Source: an uncultured Amylibacter sp. (GTDB taxonomy: Bacteria; Pseudomonadota; Alphaproteobacteria; Rhodobacterales; Rhodobacteraceae). From it: DNA of 64,000 nucleotides. The notes beneath the pieces were generated by a model. That model had not been told where the DNA came from. It ran no database searches and saw nothing but the letters and a program-made list of their open reading frames with translations. How positions within the stretch are numbered: position 1 is the first letter of the stretch; every line of letters starts with the position of its first letter. The position numbers and the translations under genes are program-made. Location: positions 1,326,501 through 1,390,500 of the forward strand of contig OY365741.1 of NCBI GenBank assembly GCA_959347425.1, in the 5' to 3' direction. Below, one piece after another: positions 41,864 through 51,235 of the stretch.

Positions 41864-43669
41864 ATGTCTATCAAACCGCCTTTCACAGAACTGGAAATAA
41901 ACCGAGCCCCATCGGGCTTTTACGAAGGAAATAGCGTGGCAATCGCGCTATTCAGCAAAATAATTATGATCGCATTGGTGCTTTGGGTGCTGGTCTCGCC
42001 CGATGCGAACAGCACAATCAGCGCATTGAATTGGAAATTACTGGAGAGTTTTAATTCCTTCTATGTCATTATAGTCGGGCTGTTTTTCTTCTTTCTGCTG
42101 GCCATTGCCATTATTCCCAGTACCGGACGGCGCGTTATGGGTGTTGTCGGGGAAAAGCCCGAATTCTCTAATTTCTCATGGTTCTCTATGATGTTTGGCG
42201 CGGGTTTGGGCGTGGGCTTGATGGTTTTTGCCACGGCAGAGCCTTTGGGGCTCTGGGGCTCTAACCCAGAGATTTTGAAAGGCGAAGTCGTTGGCAATAC
42301 GGCTGATGCGATTCAATCCAGCTATCGCTATACGTTTTTGCATTACGGGTTTCACGCCTGGGCTATCTATGTTGTGACGGGTTTATCGCTTGCCTATTAT
42401 GCTTATACACGCAATATGCCTTTGACGATTCGCTCTGCCCTAACGCCTTTGTTTGGCAGTTGGATGAATGGCGCATTGGGACATATTGTTGATGTGCTGG
42501 GCGTTGTTGCCACGATTTTGGGCGTGTCTGTGACGATTGGCTTTGGCGTGTCGCAGTTCATTGACGGAGTCTATGCCATTACTGGTATGGGTTGGCTGAT
42601 GGAATCGGGCGATGCCCCGACCCCTGGTATCGTTGGGCTGATTGTCGGGCTGGTGATTATTATGGGATTGTCGATTGTATCGGCGGTCTCTGGCGTTGGT
42701 CGCGGGATTAAATATCTGTCAAATTTGAATCTGGTTTTATCGCTGATTTTGCTTCTTATATTCGTGATTTTCGGCTCGTTCCTTTTTGCCATGACGACCT
42801 ATGGTTCGGCTTTGATTGACTATATGATTCATTATTTATCGCTGAGCTTCGTGGCGTTTGGCCCGATTGATGCGGCTGGTTATGCGGCGGGCTTGCCCGA
42901 ATTGGCAAAACCTTTCGCCGATGATTTGATGGGCGGAGCAACGAATGCTTGGGGCTCTTATGACGGCTTTGTTTCAGGGCTGAGCGGCCCTGTGGCGGAA
43001 CTGGATGAAGGCACTCTGCAAGCGGCCTATCAGGCTGGTACAAACGGGCGTTTGTTCGGATGGCAGGCTGGCTGGACGACCTTTTACTGGGCTTGGTGGA
43101 TTGCGTTTTCACCCTTCGTTGGGTTGTTCTTAGCGCGGATTTCACGCGGTCGGTCTGTGCGTGAATTTATCGTTGGGTGCGTTTTCGTTCCTGCCTTGGT
43201 TTGCTTTGCTTGGATGACGATTTTGGGTGGCTCTGCGATTGATTTAGAGCTAACAGGTGGCGCCGATGGTGCTATTATTGGCGCGTCCAATACCGCCAAA
43301 TTGTTTGTCACGCTGAGCCACATGATAAGCGGAGGCTTCTTGTCTCTCATTACCTTTATGTGCGTGATTTTGATTATGACGTTCTTGGTGACCTCGGCCG
43401 ATTCTGGTATTCTGGTTATGAATACGATTATGTCTGGTGGCGCCCAAGAAACCGGGATTAAACACCGTATTATCTGGGGGCTTATTTTGACCGCGGTTAT
43501 TGGGACTTTGTTAATCGCTGGGAAGAGTGGTGAAGGTGCCGACCCGATGGATGCCCTGCGCAATGCGATGATTATTGGGGCCTTGCCGTTTACCGCGGTG
43601 ATGGGTTTGATGTGCATTTCTTTGGGTAAGGCGTTATACAGGGATGGACAACGCGATAAAGCTATGTAG
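41864..43669 (+). CDS. BCCT family (betaine/choline/carnitine) transporter
   Basis: 601 residues from ATG 41864 (AAGGA 8 bases upstream; the frame from 41813 has no ribosome site). Twelve membrane segments. Family signatures: MMFGAGLGVGLMVFATAEPL (about 102-121) and GWTTFYWAWWIAFSPFVGLF (about 406-425) followed by ARISRGRSVREFI. BCCT carriers take up trimethylammonium compounds such as glycine betaine. Substrate inferred from family; the dimethylglycine-dehydrogenase-like genes at 52.7-58.2 kb would fit betaine catabolism. A strong terminator follows. Confidence 0.95.
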   Translation: MSIKPPFTELEINRAPSGFYEGNSVAIALFSKIIMIALVLWVLVSPDANSTISALNWKLLESFNSFYVIIVGLFFFFLLAIAIIPSTGRRVMGVVGEKPEFSNFSWFSMMFGAGLGVGLMVFATAEPLGLWGSNPEILKGEVVGNTADAIQSSYRYTFLHYGFHAWAIYVVTGLSLAYYAYTRNMPLTIRSALTPLFGSWMNGALGHIVDVLGVVATILGVSVTIGFGVSQFIDGVYAITGMGWLMESGDAPTPGIVGLIVGLVIIMGLSIVSAVSGVGRGIKYLSNLNLVLSLILLLIFVIFGSFLFAMTTYGSALIDYMIHYLSLSFVAFGPIDAAGYAAGLPELAKPFADDLMGGATNAWGSYDGFVSGLSGPVAELDEGTLQAAYQAGTNGRLFGWQAGWTTFYWAWWIAFSPFVGLFLARISRGRSVREFIVGCVFVPALVCFAWMTILGGSAIDLELTGGADGAIIGASNTAKLFVTLSHMISGGFLSLITFMCVILIMTFLVTSADSGILVMNTIMSGGAQETGIKHRIIWGLILTAVIGTLLIAGKSGEGADPMDALRNAMIIGALPFTAVMGLMCISLGKALYRDGQRDKAM

Positions 43670-43697
43670 TTTTATGGTGCTTTGAAATTTTTTGCGA

Positions 43698-43729
43698 GGG
43701 GCAGGGATTTAATCCTTGCCCCTTTTTTT
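43698..43729 (+). terminator. Rho-independent terminator after the BCCT gene
   Basis: GGGGCAGGGATT pairs with AATCCTTGCCCC around a short loop, followed by seven T residues. Confidence 0.9.
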
Positions 43730-43806
43730 ATTTAGAATAGTTTTGTGTCTTGCCAAGTGTGGAAATTCTGGTTATGATAATAAAAAATCCCAAGAAGGGA
43801 TTTGAT

Positions 43807-43881
43807 ATGAAACCGATTTATATTTTGATAGGTGTTGCACTGTTTGGCTTGACCGCTGGCTGTGAAATAAAAATATTATAA
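43807..43881 (+). CDS. Micro-lipoprotein (24 residues)
   Basis: A very short frame with the sequence features of a lipoprotein: MKP, then hydrophobic YILIGVALFGL, lipobox LTAGC (Cys19) and only five further residues (EIKIL). It has a ribosome site (AAGGGA about 8 bases before the ATG). That site lies in a hairpin, AAATCCC (43785-43791) with GGGATTT (43797-43803), which may limit translation. It lies 39 bases before the DUF3800 gene in an A+T-rich stretch. It could instead be a remnant of a longer protein; expression is untested. Confidence 0.5.
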   Translation: MKPIYILIGVALFGLTAGCEIKIL

Positions 43882-43920
43882 AAGTGTAAAAATAGATCAT
43901 GTGCAAAGGAGTAAAGAAAT

Positions 43921-44799
43921 ATGTATCTATTTTATATTGATGAATCGGGGCAACGTGATAAAGTTTTATTTACGAACGGTGGAAATACCCCCAATCATAT
44001 TTATGTTTTAACGGCTGTCGGGCTTTATGAGAATGATTGGAATAAATTTGACCAAGAGATTTCACGTTTAAAGCTTGGTATAATTAAACGTAATAATTTG
44101 AGATTAGAGCTATCAGATTGTGAGGTAAAATCAAGTTTGTTTCGTAGCCCTAAAGCCCGCAAGTCATCTCCTTTTTTTAATAATATTCCCCAAGAAGATA
44201 TTGATAAATTACAGACAGAATTTTACAACCAACTGGATTCGGCAAAGGCAGTTTTGATAAGTGTCGTTATTGATAAACGCGCCCTTGATAAGGGTACATC
44301 AATAGAAAAGATGCACCAAAAAGCCTATGAATTTTTGCTGGAACGTATTCGCAATCATATGAAATCTAATGATTCAAAGCATAACGCCATTATTATCATG
44401 GATGATACTGGAAAAAATTTCAATCGAAATATTGCGATGCTCCATGCTAAATTCCAACGTGAAGGCAATAAAAATGTAAAATTTGGTAAAGTTATTGAAT
44501 ATCCACTTTTTACTGCAAGCGAGCTTTCAAATGGGATTCAGCTTGCCGATCTTTGTGCTTATAATGTTTTTCGTGCCTTTGTGCGTGAAGATTTTACCTA
44601 TACGTTTTTTGAGAATCAGTTGAAATATTATGCCAAGCATACAAAAACTGGGGTGATTTTCGGTGCAGGGATAAAGGTTTGGCCGAATCAGTCGGCCTTG
44701 TATAAAAAATGTAAGGATTATCTGAAAGAAACAGAATCTGAAAGGCACAATAAGAGCCTAAAACAGCTTAAAGACCTTTTTAATAAGAATAAAGGGTAA
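43921..44799 (+). CDS. DUF3800 domain protein
   Basis: 292 residues. Opens with the family hallmark MYLFYIDESG and has later IIIMDDTG (about 158) and SNGIQLADLCAYNVF (about 202-216), an RNase H-like arrangement of acidic residues (Asp7, Glu8, Asp160, Asp208). DUF3800 proteins occur in mobile and defence-associated contexts; the function is unknown. The gene is A+T-rich compared with its neighbours, with a good AAAGGAG ribosome site, and stands without a partner gene except the micro-lipoprotein. Confidence 0.88.
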   Translation: MYLFYIDESGQRDKVLFTNGGNTPNHIYVLTAVGLYENDWNKFDQEISRLKLGIIKRNNLRLELSDCEVKSSLFRSPKARKSSPFFNNIPQEDIDKLQTEFYNQLDSAKAVLISVVIDKRALDKGTSIEKMHQKAYEFLLERIRNHMKSNDSKHNAIIIMDDTGKNFNRNIAMLHAKFQREGNKNVKFGKVIEYPLFTASELSNGIQLADLCAYNVFRAFVREDFTYTFFENQLKYYAKHTKTGVIFGAGIKVWPNQSALYKKCKDYLKETESERHNKSLKQLKDLFNKNKG

Positions 44800-45020
44800 T
44801 GGAGTCAGGCTGGGCTAACCATATTGAGCCTCCCGTATTATTTGCATAATGCGTTAGATGAGACACCCGACTAACACAACATATAGCCCATTTTTTCATC
44901 AAAATCAAGAATAAAAATTCCAAAACCAATCATATTTTATTAAAAATCTGCAATTTTATGAAAAAAATCATCAATCACTCACACCTTATCGCGCCGATGG
45001 TAGTTCTAATCGTTAAAAAC

Positions 45021-45521
45021 CTAAGGTTTATCATAATCACACATTCCATAGCCACTGGCAATACACCGCTCGGCCAATAATCGCGCCATCGCCCCACTAT
45101 CCTCGCCCATCTTACCGTCCAATAAATCCATAACCGACACCGCATCATCATGCCCGCGAGCATCCGCCGCCGCCGCCCACATATAGGCCAAAGCAAAATC
45201 CGCCTCCACCCCTTCGCCCAAAATATACATAACACTCAAGGTCATCAAAGCATCCAAATCCGCACCCATCGCGGCGCGTTTAAACCAAACAACCGCCTCC
45301 GCTTCATCGCGGGCAACACCTTTGCCTTCCTTATACATCTCGCCCACCAAATACTGAATACGGGGGTCATTGCCCGCCTCTGCCACGGGCAACCACTCCA
45401 CAAACGCCTGTTTGAAATTGCCCGTTTTATACGCTTGATAGCCACCCGCCGCATCGGCAAAAACGCCTGTTGCGCCGAACACCGCCAGCACCCCAAAAAT
45501 CCAATATAATCTGTGAAACAT
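45021..45521 (-). CDS. Exported Sel1-repeat protein
   Basis: 166 residues: signal peptide (IFGVLAVFGATGVFADA, about 8-24), then two to three Sel1/TPR-like repeats (YQAYKTGNFKQAFVEWLPVA; YLVGEMYKEGKGVARDEAEA; LSVMYILGEGVEADFALAYM) and a Cys-containing tail (CIASGYGMC). Such proteins act as protein-protein adaptors in the periplasm. AAAGGA is 8 bases before the ATG. Divergent from accA. Confidence 0.88.
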   Translation of the reverse strand: MFHRLYWIFGVLAVFGATGVFADAAGGYQAYKTGNFKQAFVEWLPVAEAGNDPRIQYLVGEMYKEGKGVARDEAEAVVWFKRAAMGADLDALMTLSVMYILGEGVEADFALAYMWAAAADARGHDDAVSVMDLLDGKMGEDSGAMARLLAERCIASGYGMCDYDKP

Positions 45522-45555
45522 CGCCCCATCCTTTCGCTAGAAACAGCCTACCCCC

Positions 45556-45585
45556 ACAATACAGAAAAAAACCGCCCAGTGTCAA
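45556..45585 (-). promoter_or_regulatory. Probable promoter of the Sel1 gene
   Basis: A perfect TTGACA on the minus strand (45580-45585) with TATTGT at 45556-45561 (18-base spacer). Confidence 0.5.
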
Positions 45586-45617
45586 GGTGGTTTTGTGCAA
45601 TTTGCTCGCTTTTGCTC

Positions 45618-45646
45618 TTGCCAAACCGCCCAGTCTTTTTTAAAAT
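45618..45646 (+). promoter_or_regulatory. Probable accA promoter
   Basis: TTGCCA (45618-45623) and TAAAAT (45641-45646) at 17-base spacing, 28 bases before the accA ATG. Confidence 0.55.
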
Positions 45647-45673
45647 ACCCGCAAACCCCAAAAGGACACCCCT

Positions 45674-46633
45674 ATGCAAAATTATTTAGAATTTGAAAAA
45701 CCCGTTGCAGAGATTGAATTGAAAATCGCCGAGCTCCGCGCGATAGCCGATTCGCCCGATGCCGATATGAACCTTGAAAAAGAGGTCAAAACACTGGGGC
45801 AGAAGGCGCAAACTCTGCTGGAAAAGCTGTACGCCGACCTTACCCCTTGGCGCAAATGCCAAGTTGCTCGCCACGGCAATCGCCCGCATTTTGTCGATTA
45901 TACCCGCGCTCTTTTCACCGATTATCTGCCCTTACGCGGTGATCGCGCCTTTGGCGATGATAACGCGATTTTGGGCGGGTTGGCGCGGTTTGAGGGCGCG
46001 CCCGTGGTTTTAATCGGGCATGAAAAGGGCGCGGATACCGCCGCCCGCTTGCATCATAATTTCGGCATGGCACGGCCAGAGGGCTATCGCAAAGCCATTC
46101 GCCTGATGGATATGGCGGCGCGGTTTGGTCTGCCCGTGATAACGCTGGTGGATACGCCTGGGGCCTATCCTGGGCGCGGGGCAGAGGAACGCGGACAGGC
46201 CGAAGCCATCGCCCGATGCACCGAAAAATGCTTGCAGATAGAGGTGCCTTTGGTCTCCGTCATTATTGGCGAGGGTGGGTCTGGTGGCGCGGTCGCCCTG
46301 GCCACGGGTGATCAGTTGTTGATGCTGGAACACTCCATTTATTCGGTGATTTCGCCAGAGGGGTGTGCGTCTATCCTATGGAAAAACGCCGATAAAATGC
46401 GCGAGGCTGCGGAATCTTTACGCCTAACCGCGCAGGATTTGCGCAAACTGGGTGTTGCCGATATGATTGTGCCAGAGCCGATTGGCGGTGCGCAACGCAA
46501 CCACAATCAAATGTTTGAAAACCTACGCCCCGTGTTGCAAAAGGTTTTGGCAGAGCTGGCGACAAAGAGCGGTAAAATACTGGTTAAAAATCGCCGTGAT
46601 AAGTTTTTGAATATGGGGACAAAAGGACTTTAG
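45674..46633 (+). CDS. accA: Acetyl-CoA carboxylase carboxyltransferase subunit alpha
   Basis: 319 residues. Alpha half of the biotin-dependent carboxyltransferase that makes malonyl-Co[12 protein letters not shown] opens the N-terminus; the crotonase-like core has [17 protein letters not shown] (about 95), HEKGADT (about 117), [20 protein letters not shown] (about 157-176) and [15 protein letters not shown] (about 199), then [20 protein letters not shown] precedes the ATG. Confidence 0.98.
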   Translation: MQNYLEFEKPVAEIELKIAELRAIADSPDADMNLEKEVKTLGQKAQTLLEKLYADLTPWRKCQVARHGNRPHFVDYTRALFTDYLPLRGDRAFGDDNAILGGLARFEGAPVVLIGHEKGADTAARLHHNFGMARPEGYRKAIRLMDMAARFGLPVITLVDTPGAYPGRGAEERGQAEAIARCTEKCLQIEVPLVSVIIGEGGSGGAVALATGDQLLMLEHSIYSVISPEGCASILWKNADKMREAAESLRLTAQDLRKLGVADMIVPEPIGGAQRNHNQMFENLRPVLQKVLAELATKSGKILVKNRRDKFLNMGTKGL

Positions 46634-46663
46634 CGTCAAACCCTTTTCCACACTTTGTTAAAA

Positions 46664-46747
46664 AATTCACAATTCACCATTCACAATTCACCATTCGTTT
46701 GACATTCCCCCCACTAATCGTTAATCACTAATCACTAATCATTAACC
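46664..46747. repeat. Two adjacent 7-bp-period arrays between accA and smc
   Basis: First array, 46664-46697: AATTCAC, AATTCAC, CATTCAC, AATTCAC, CATTCG. Second array, 46713-46747: ACTAATC, GTTAATC, ACTAATC, ACTAATC, ATTAACC. The predicted smc promoter bridges the gap between them. Confidence 0.8.
46699..46727 (+). promoter_or_regulatory. Probable smc promoter, -10 inside a repeat
   Basis: A perfect TTGACA (46699-46704) with TAATCA (46722-46727) at 17-base spacing. The -10 lies within heptad units of the second array. Confidence 0.5.
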
Positions 46748-46760
46748 AACAGGATACTCC

Positions 46761-49700
46761 GTGCTGTTTTCAAAATTGCGTCTTGCTGGGTTCAAAAGCT
46801 TTGTTGACCCAACCGAACTGCATATTATGGCGGGGCTGACGGGTGTTGTTGGCCCGAACGGCTGTGGCAAATCCAATCTTTTGGAAGGTCTGCGTTGGGT
46901 TATGGGGGAATCGCGCCCCTCTGCTATGCGCAGTGGCGGGATGGAGGATGTGATTTTCGCGGGCGCAGGCAGTCGCCCCCCGCGTCATTATGCCGAAGTC
47001 TCCCTGCTGATTGATAACAAGGACGAATCCGCCCCCGCGCCCTTTACCCATGAGCCGAATATTGAAATCACGCGGCGGATTAACCGCGATATCGGCTCTG
47101 CCTTTAAAATTAATGGCAAAGATCAACGCGCCCGCGATGTGCAAATGCTGTTCGCCGATGCTTCCACGGGTGCGCATTCGCCCGCACTGGTACGTCAAGG
47201 GGAAATTGCCGAATTGATAAACGCCAAGCCAAAAACCCGTCGGCGCATTTTGGAAGAGGCGGCTGGTATCGCGGGTTTGTATCAGCGCAGGCACGAGGCG
47301 GAATTGAAGCTACGCGGGGTGCAAACTAATCTGGAACGGCTGGGCGATTTATTAGAAAACCTGCAAAGCCAGTTAAATGTTTTGGCAAAACAGGCACGGC
47401 ATGCCAAACGGTATCGCAAAATTGGCGAGGAATTGCGCCAAACCGAAGCTATCCTTTTATACCGTCAATGGCAGGTTGCGGATGTTGCCCTTGCCGTTGC
47501 TACCGATGCATTAAACACCGCCACGAAACATGCCGCCACCGCCCAATCCGCCGCCGTGCAAAGCAAAACTGCACGCGATGAGGTTGAAAATTTATTGCCC
47601 CCCCTGCGCGAGGATGCCAGCAAAACCGCCGCCGCTTTGCAGAGGTTGGAGGTTGAATCTGCCAGTTTGCAACGCGAAGAAACCCGCGCCCATCAAACCA
47701 TTGAATCCTTGAAAACTCAACTGGCACAATTAACCCTTGATAAACAGCGTGAGGCCGAATTGGACTCGGACGCGAGCCAAACGATAAAGACCTTGCAGGA
47801 TGAAAAAATCGCCCTGACTGAGGCGGCGCAAGGGCACGAGGATGCTCTGGTTATCGCGCAAAATACTGCCACCGCCGCGTTTGAAGATTTGCAAAAGGTT
47901 GAAAACGAACAAACGCGTTTGAACGAGGATATTGCCCGTCTATCGGCCCGCCATCATTCCGCCACGCGGTTGTTTGAAGAAGCCGAATCCGCGTTAAAAA
48001 AACACCAAGATGAGCAAGAAAAAAACACCGATGAGACCTCTGCGTTAAAAACCAAACTGGCGCAAGGGCAACAGCATTTGGAAACTTTACGTATCGATCG
48101 TGATGCTTGCGAAACCGCGACTTTGGCTGCCGAACAAACCCTGATAGATGCCGAATCCACGCGGGTGAAATGCCAAGCGGAAGAGGCAACAGCACGGATG
48201 AAATTGTCAGAGGTTGAAAGCCACGTTCATACCCTGCGGGCGGAAATCAGCACTTTGGAGCATTTAATCGGGCGTAATGACAGCTCCGATAAACCTCTGA
48301 TGGATGGTTTGGGCGTGGCAGTGGGGTATGAGGCGGCCTTGGGTGCCGCTTTGGGTGATGATTTGCGTGCGCCCTTGATAAAGACGCCCAAAACCGATGG
48401 TGCGGGCTGGCATAGCCTTGCCCCTTATACCGATTCGCACTCTGCCCTGCCCAATAACCTGCCCAGTTTGGCAGAGCATATCAGCGAAGAGAGCGGTGGT
48501 GCGGCCGTGTTAAAACGCCGTCTCTCACAAATCGGTATTGTTGAAGAGTCGCAAGGTGCGTCCCTGCAATCGCAACTAAAACCCGGACAAAGATTGGTGT
48601 CTTTAAGCGGGGCATTATGGCGGTGGGATGGATATTTTTGTGCATCCCAAGACGGTGCGTCCCAAGCGACTTTGCGGTTGCAACATTTAAACCGCCTTAG
48701 CGAATTACAGGGGCAATTAAAGACTTTTGAAGCCGATTTGAACACAGCTAAAACCCAGTTTGACACGCAGAAAACCGCGTTGGAACAGGCCAATACGGCA
48801 GAGGATACCGCACGGAAAAACCGCGGTGAAGCCGACCATAAACGCAGTGAAACCATGCGGCTGTTTGCACTTGCCCAGTCCGAGCACCACCTGTTATCAA
48901 TCCAGATGGAAACGGCTACGACAACCCAAACTCGCCTGGCACAAGATATTGAACAAGCACAGCAAACCCTGCAAACCGCCAAGGAAACGCTGGCGGAATT
49001 GGATGGGTTGGATACCTTGCGCGAACAGGGTGATACCGCCAAGCAAACGGTTGAATCGGCGCGGGCGGCAATGTTAGAAAAACGCAGTATTCAGGATGAT
49101 TTACACCGCGAAACCCAGACACGGCGGGCGCGGATGGGCGCGATACAATCAGAGATTTCAGGCTGGCAAACACGCGGTGCCGATGCGGCGCAACGGATGG
49201 TGGATTTGGGCAAACGGGCGGAAGAGGTTCAAGATAACCTTACCGCCGCACAGGAAAGTCCCGCCACGATAAAACAACGGCGCGAGTCCCTGTTTAACCT
49301 AACCGATAAGGCGAAAAAAGACAACCAAGCCAGCGCCGATGCCTTGGCACTTGCCGAGGATGATTTGCGTAAAAAGGACGCGGTTGCCCGCACCGCCCAA
49401 GACGATAATTCGCTTGCCCGTGAAGCCCGTGCCCGTGCCGAAGTCCATTGCGAATCGGCGAATCAGCAAAAGGATGCCGCCGCGAAAAGAATAGAGGAAG
49501 ACGCGCAAACCACGCCAGAGGATTTGTTGCAAACCTTGTCGCTTGACCCCGATAAATTGCCTGAATTGCCCGAATTGGAGGCCAAAACCCTCCGCCTCCG
49601 CCAGCAACGTGATTCGCTGGGTGCGGTTAATCTTCGTGCGGAGGAAGACGCGGCCGAGCTCAACGATGAGTATGAAACGCTTAACGCAGAAAAAACCGAT

Positions 49701-50249
49701 TTGGAACAGGCGGTGGAAAAGCTACGCAGTGGGATTTCCAGCCTGAATCGCGAAGGGCGGACGCGGTTATTAAAGGCCTTTGATGAGGTGAGCAAAAACT
49801 TTTCCCTGCTGTTTCAAAAACTGTTTAATGGCGGTACGGCAAAGCTGGTTTTGGTGCAAAGCGATGACCCGCTGGATGCGGGTTTGGAAATCATGTGCCA
49901 ACCGCCCGGTAAGAAACTGGCAACTCTGTCGCTGTTGTCGGGCGGTGAGCAAACCCTTACCGCGATGGCGTTAATCTTTGCGGTTTTTATCGCCAATCCG
50001 TCGCCCATTTGTGTGCTGGATGAGGTGGATGCGCCACTGGATGATGCCAATGTCGCAAGGTTTTGCGACCTGCTGGATGAAATGGTTGGGCGCACGCAAA
50101 CGCGGTTTTTAATCATCACGCACCACGTTATTACGATGGCGCGTATGAACCGCTTGTTTGGGGTGACGATGGCGGAACAAGGGGTCAGCCAACTGGTATC
50201 GGTGGATTTGGACGCGGCGGCGGATTTGGTACAGGCAAAAGCCTCCTGA
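46761..50249 (+). CDS. smc: Chromosome segregation protein SMC
   Basis: 1162 residues from a GTG start with AGGA upstream. Walker A GPNGCGKSNLLEGLRWVMGE (about 31-50), a long N-terminal coiled coil (about 165-500), hinge region from about 505 (MDGLGVAVGYEAALGAAL), a second coil (about 650-1000), ABC signature LSGGEQTLTAMAL (about 1058) and Walker B CVLDEVDAPLDDANVARF (about 1083). SMC dimers with ScpAB organise replicated DNA. scpA/scpB are not adjacent. The hinge reads unusually rich in Ala/Ser compared with typical members but is complete. Confidence 0.97.
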   Translation: MLFSKLRLAGFKSFVDPTELHIMAGLTGVVGPNGCGKSNLLEGLRWVMGESRPSAMRSGGMEDVIFAGAGSRPPRHYAEVSLLIDNKDESAPAPFTHEPNIEITRRINRDIGSAFKINGKDQRARDVQMLFADASTGAHSPALVRQGEIAELINAKPKTRRRILEEAAGIAGLYQRRHEAELKLRGVQTNLERLGDLLENLQSQLNVLAKQARHAKRYRKIGEELRQTEAILLYRQWQVADVALAVATDALNTATKHAATAQSAAVQSKTARDEVENLLPPLREDASKTAAALQRLEVESASLQREETRAHQTIESLKTQLAQLTLDKQREAELDSDASQTIKTLQDEKIALTEAAQGHEDALVIAQNTATAAFEDLQKVENEQTRLNEDIARLSARHHSATRLFEEAESALKKHQDEQEKNTDETSALKTKLAQGQQHLETLRIDRDACETATLAAEQTLIDAESTRVKCQAEEATARMKLSEVESHVHTLRAEISTLEHLIGRNDSSDKPLMDGLGVAVGYEAALGAALGDDLRAPLIKTPKTDGAGWHSLAPYTDSHSALPNNLPSLAEHISEESGGAAVLKRRLSQIGIVEESQGASLQSQLKPGQRLVSLSGALWRWDGYFCASQDGASQATLRLQHLNRLSELQGQLKTFEADLNTAKTQFDTQKTALEQANTAEDTARKNRGEADHKRSETMRLFALAQSEHHLLSIQMETATTTQTRLAQDIEQAQQTLQTAKETLAELDGLDTLREQGDTAKQTVESARAAMLEKRSIQDDLHRETQTRRARMGAIQSEISGWQTRGADAAQRMVDLGKRAEEVQDNLTAAQESPATIKQRRESLFNLTDKAKKDNQASADALALAEDDLRKKDAVARTAQDDNSLAREARARAEVHCESANQQKDAAAKRIEEDAQTTPEDLLQTLSLDPDKLPELPELEAKTLRLRQQRDSLGAVNLRAEEDAAELNDEYETLNAEKTDLEQAVEKLRSGISSLNREGRTRLLKAFDEVSKNFSLLFQKLFNGGTAKLVLVQSDDPLDAGLEIMCQPPGKKLATLSLLSGGEQTLTAMALIFAVFIANPSPICVLDEVDAPLDDANVARFCDLLDEMVGRTQTRFLIITHHVITMARMNRLFGVTMAEQGVSQLVSVDLDAAADLVQAKAS

Positions 50250-50254
50250 TTTTT

Positions 50255-51226
50255 ATGCCCCAGCCCGTGTCGATAAAAAACCGAACGATTTTTTGCCACG
50301 ATAATTTGGCGGTTTTGCGCGGGATAAATTCTGGGTGTGTGGATTTGATTTATCTTGATCCGCCGTTTAATAAGAAAAAAACTTTCTCTGCCCCTGCGGG
50401 TAGCCGAGCCGATGGTGCGTCCTTTGCCGATATATTTCGCGCGGATGATGTGAAAGACGATTGGCTGCGCGATATTAAAACACACCAGCCTGCCGTGCAT
50501 ATTTTGCTATCGGCGATTAAGGAAATTGAGGGGCGCGGGTCGTATAATTTTTGCTATCTTGCCTATATCGCGATTCGCCTGATGGAGTGTCATCGGGTGT
50601 TAAAAGACACGGGCGCGATTTATTTTCATTGCGACCAAACGATGTCACATTCGTTGAAACTTTTGTTGGATTGTATTTTTGGGGCGGAGGGATTTCGCAA
50701 CGAAATCCTCTGGTGTTATCACGGGCCTGGTTCGTCCAAAATGCGTCAGTTTAATCGGAAAAGCGATAGTATCTTTTGGTATTCCAAAGGCAAGGTTTGG
50801 ACGTTTAATGGCGATGATGTTCGCGTGCCGTTCAAAAAGACCAAACAGGGGTTGGTCAAGGCGATGGGAGCTTTTTCAAAAGACGATATTGCCGAGTATC
50901 AGCAAAAGGGCAAAATCCCCGAAAACTGGTGGGAAATGCGAATCGCGGCGCGGAGCAAAACCGAATATACGGGCTATCCCACGCAAAAACCCCTTATGTT
51001 GTTGGAGCGGATTATCACCGCCAGCAGTAACAAAGGCGATGTTGTGCTTGATCCGTTTTGTGGCTGTGCCACCAGTTGCATCGCGGCGGAACGTTTGGGG
51101 CGAGCCTGGATTGGCGTGGATATATCGGTGAAGAGCTTTGATTTGGCGTGTGCCCGTATGACGCAAAACGGCTTTACCGATGTGCCGCATTTGCAAACCA
51201 CTCCCCCAAAACGCACCGATGTATAG
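50255..51226 (+). CDS. Site-specific DNA methyltransferase (beta-class), first of a tandem pair
   Basis: 323 residues. The catalytic motif IV YLDPPF is at about 29-34 and the AdoMet-binding motif I, DPFCGCATSCIAAERLGRAW, lies near the C-terminus (about 265-284), so the motif order is that of beta-class amino-methyltransferases (N6-adenine or N4-cytosine). The intervening part holds the target recognition region. It starts 5 bases after smc. No restriction nuclease or specificity subunit is adjacent, so it looks like an orphan methylase; it is not the usual CcrM layout. Confidence 0.9.
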   Translation: MPQPVSIKNRTIFCHDNLAVLRGINSGCVDLIYLDPPFNKKKTFSAPAGSRADGASFADIFRADDVKDDWLRDIKTHQPAVHILLSAIKEIEGRGSYNFCYLAYIAIRLMECHRVLKDTGAIYFHCDQTMSHSLKLLLDCIFGAEGFRNEILWCYHGPGSSKMRQFNRKSDSIFWYSKGKVWTFNGDDVRVPFKKTKQGLVKAMGAFSKDDIAEYQQKGKIPENWWEMRIAARSKTEYTGYPTQKPLMLLERIITASSNKGDVVLDPFCGCATSCIAAERLGRAWIGVDISVKSFDLACARMTQNGFTDVPHLQTTPPKRTDV

Positions 51227-51235
51227 GAACGCACC

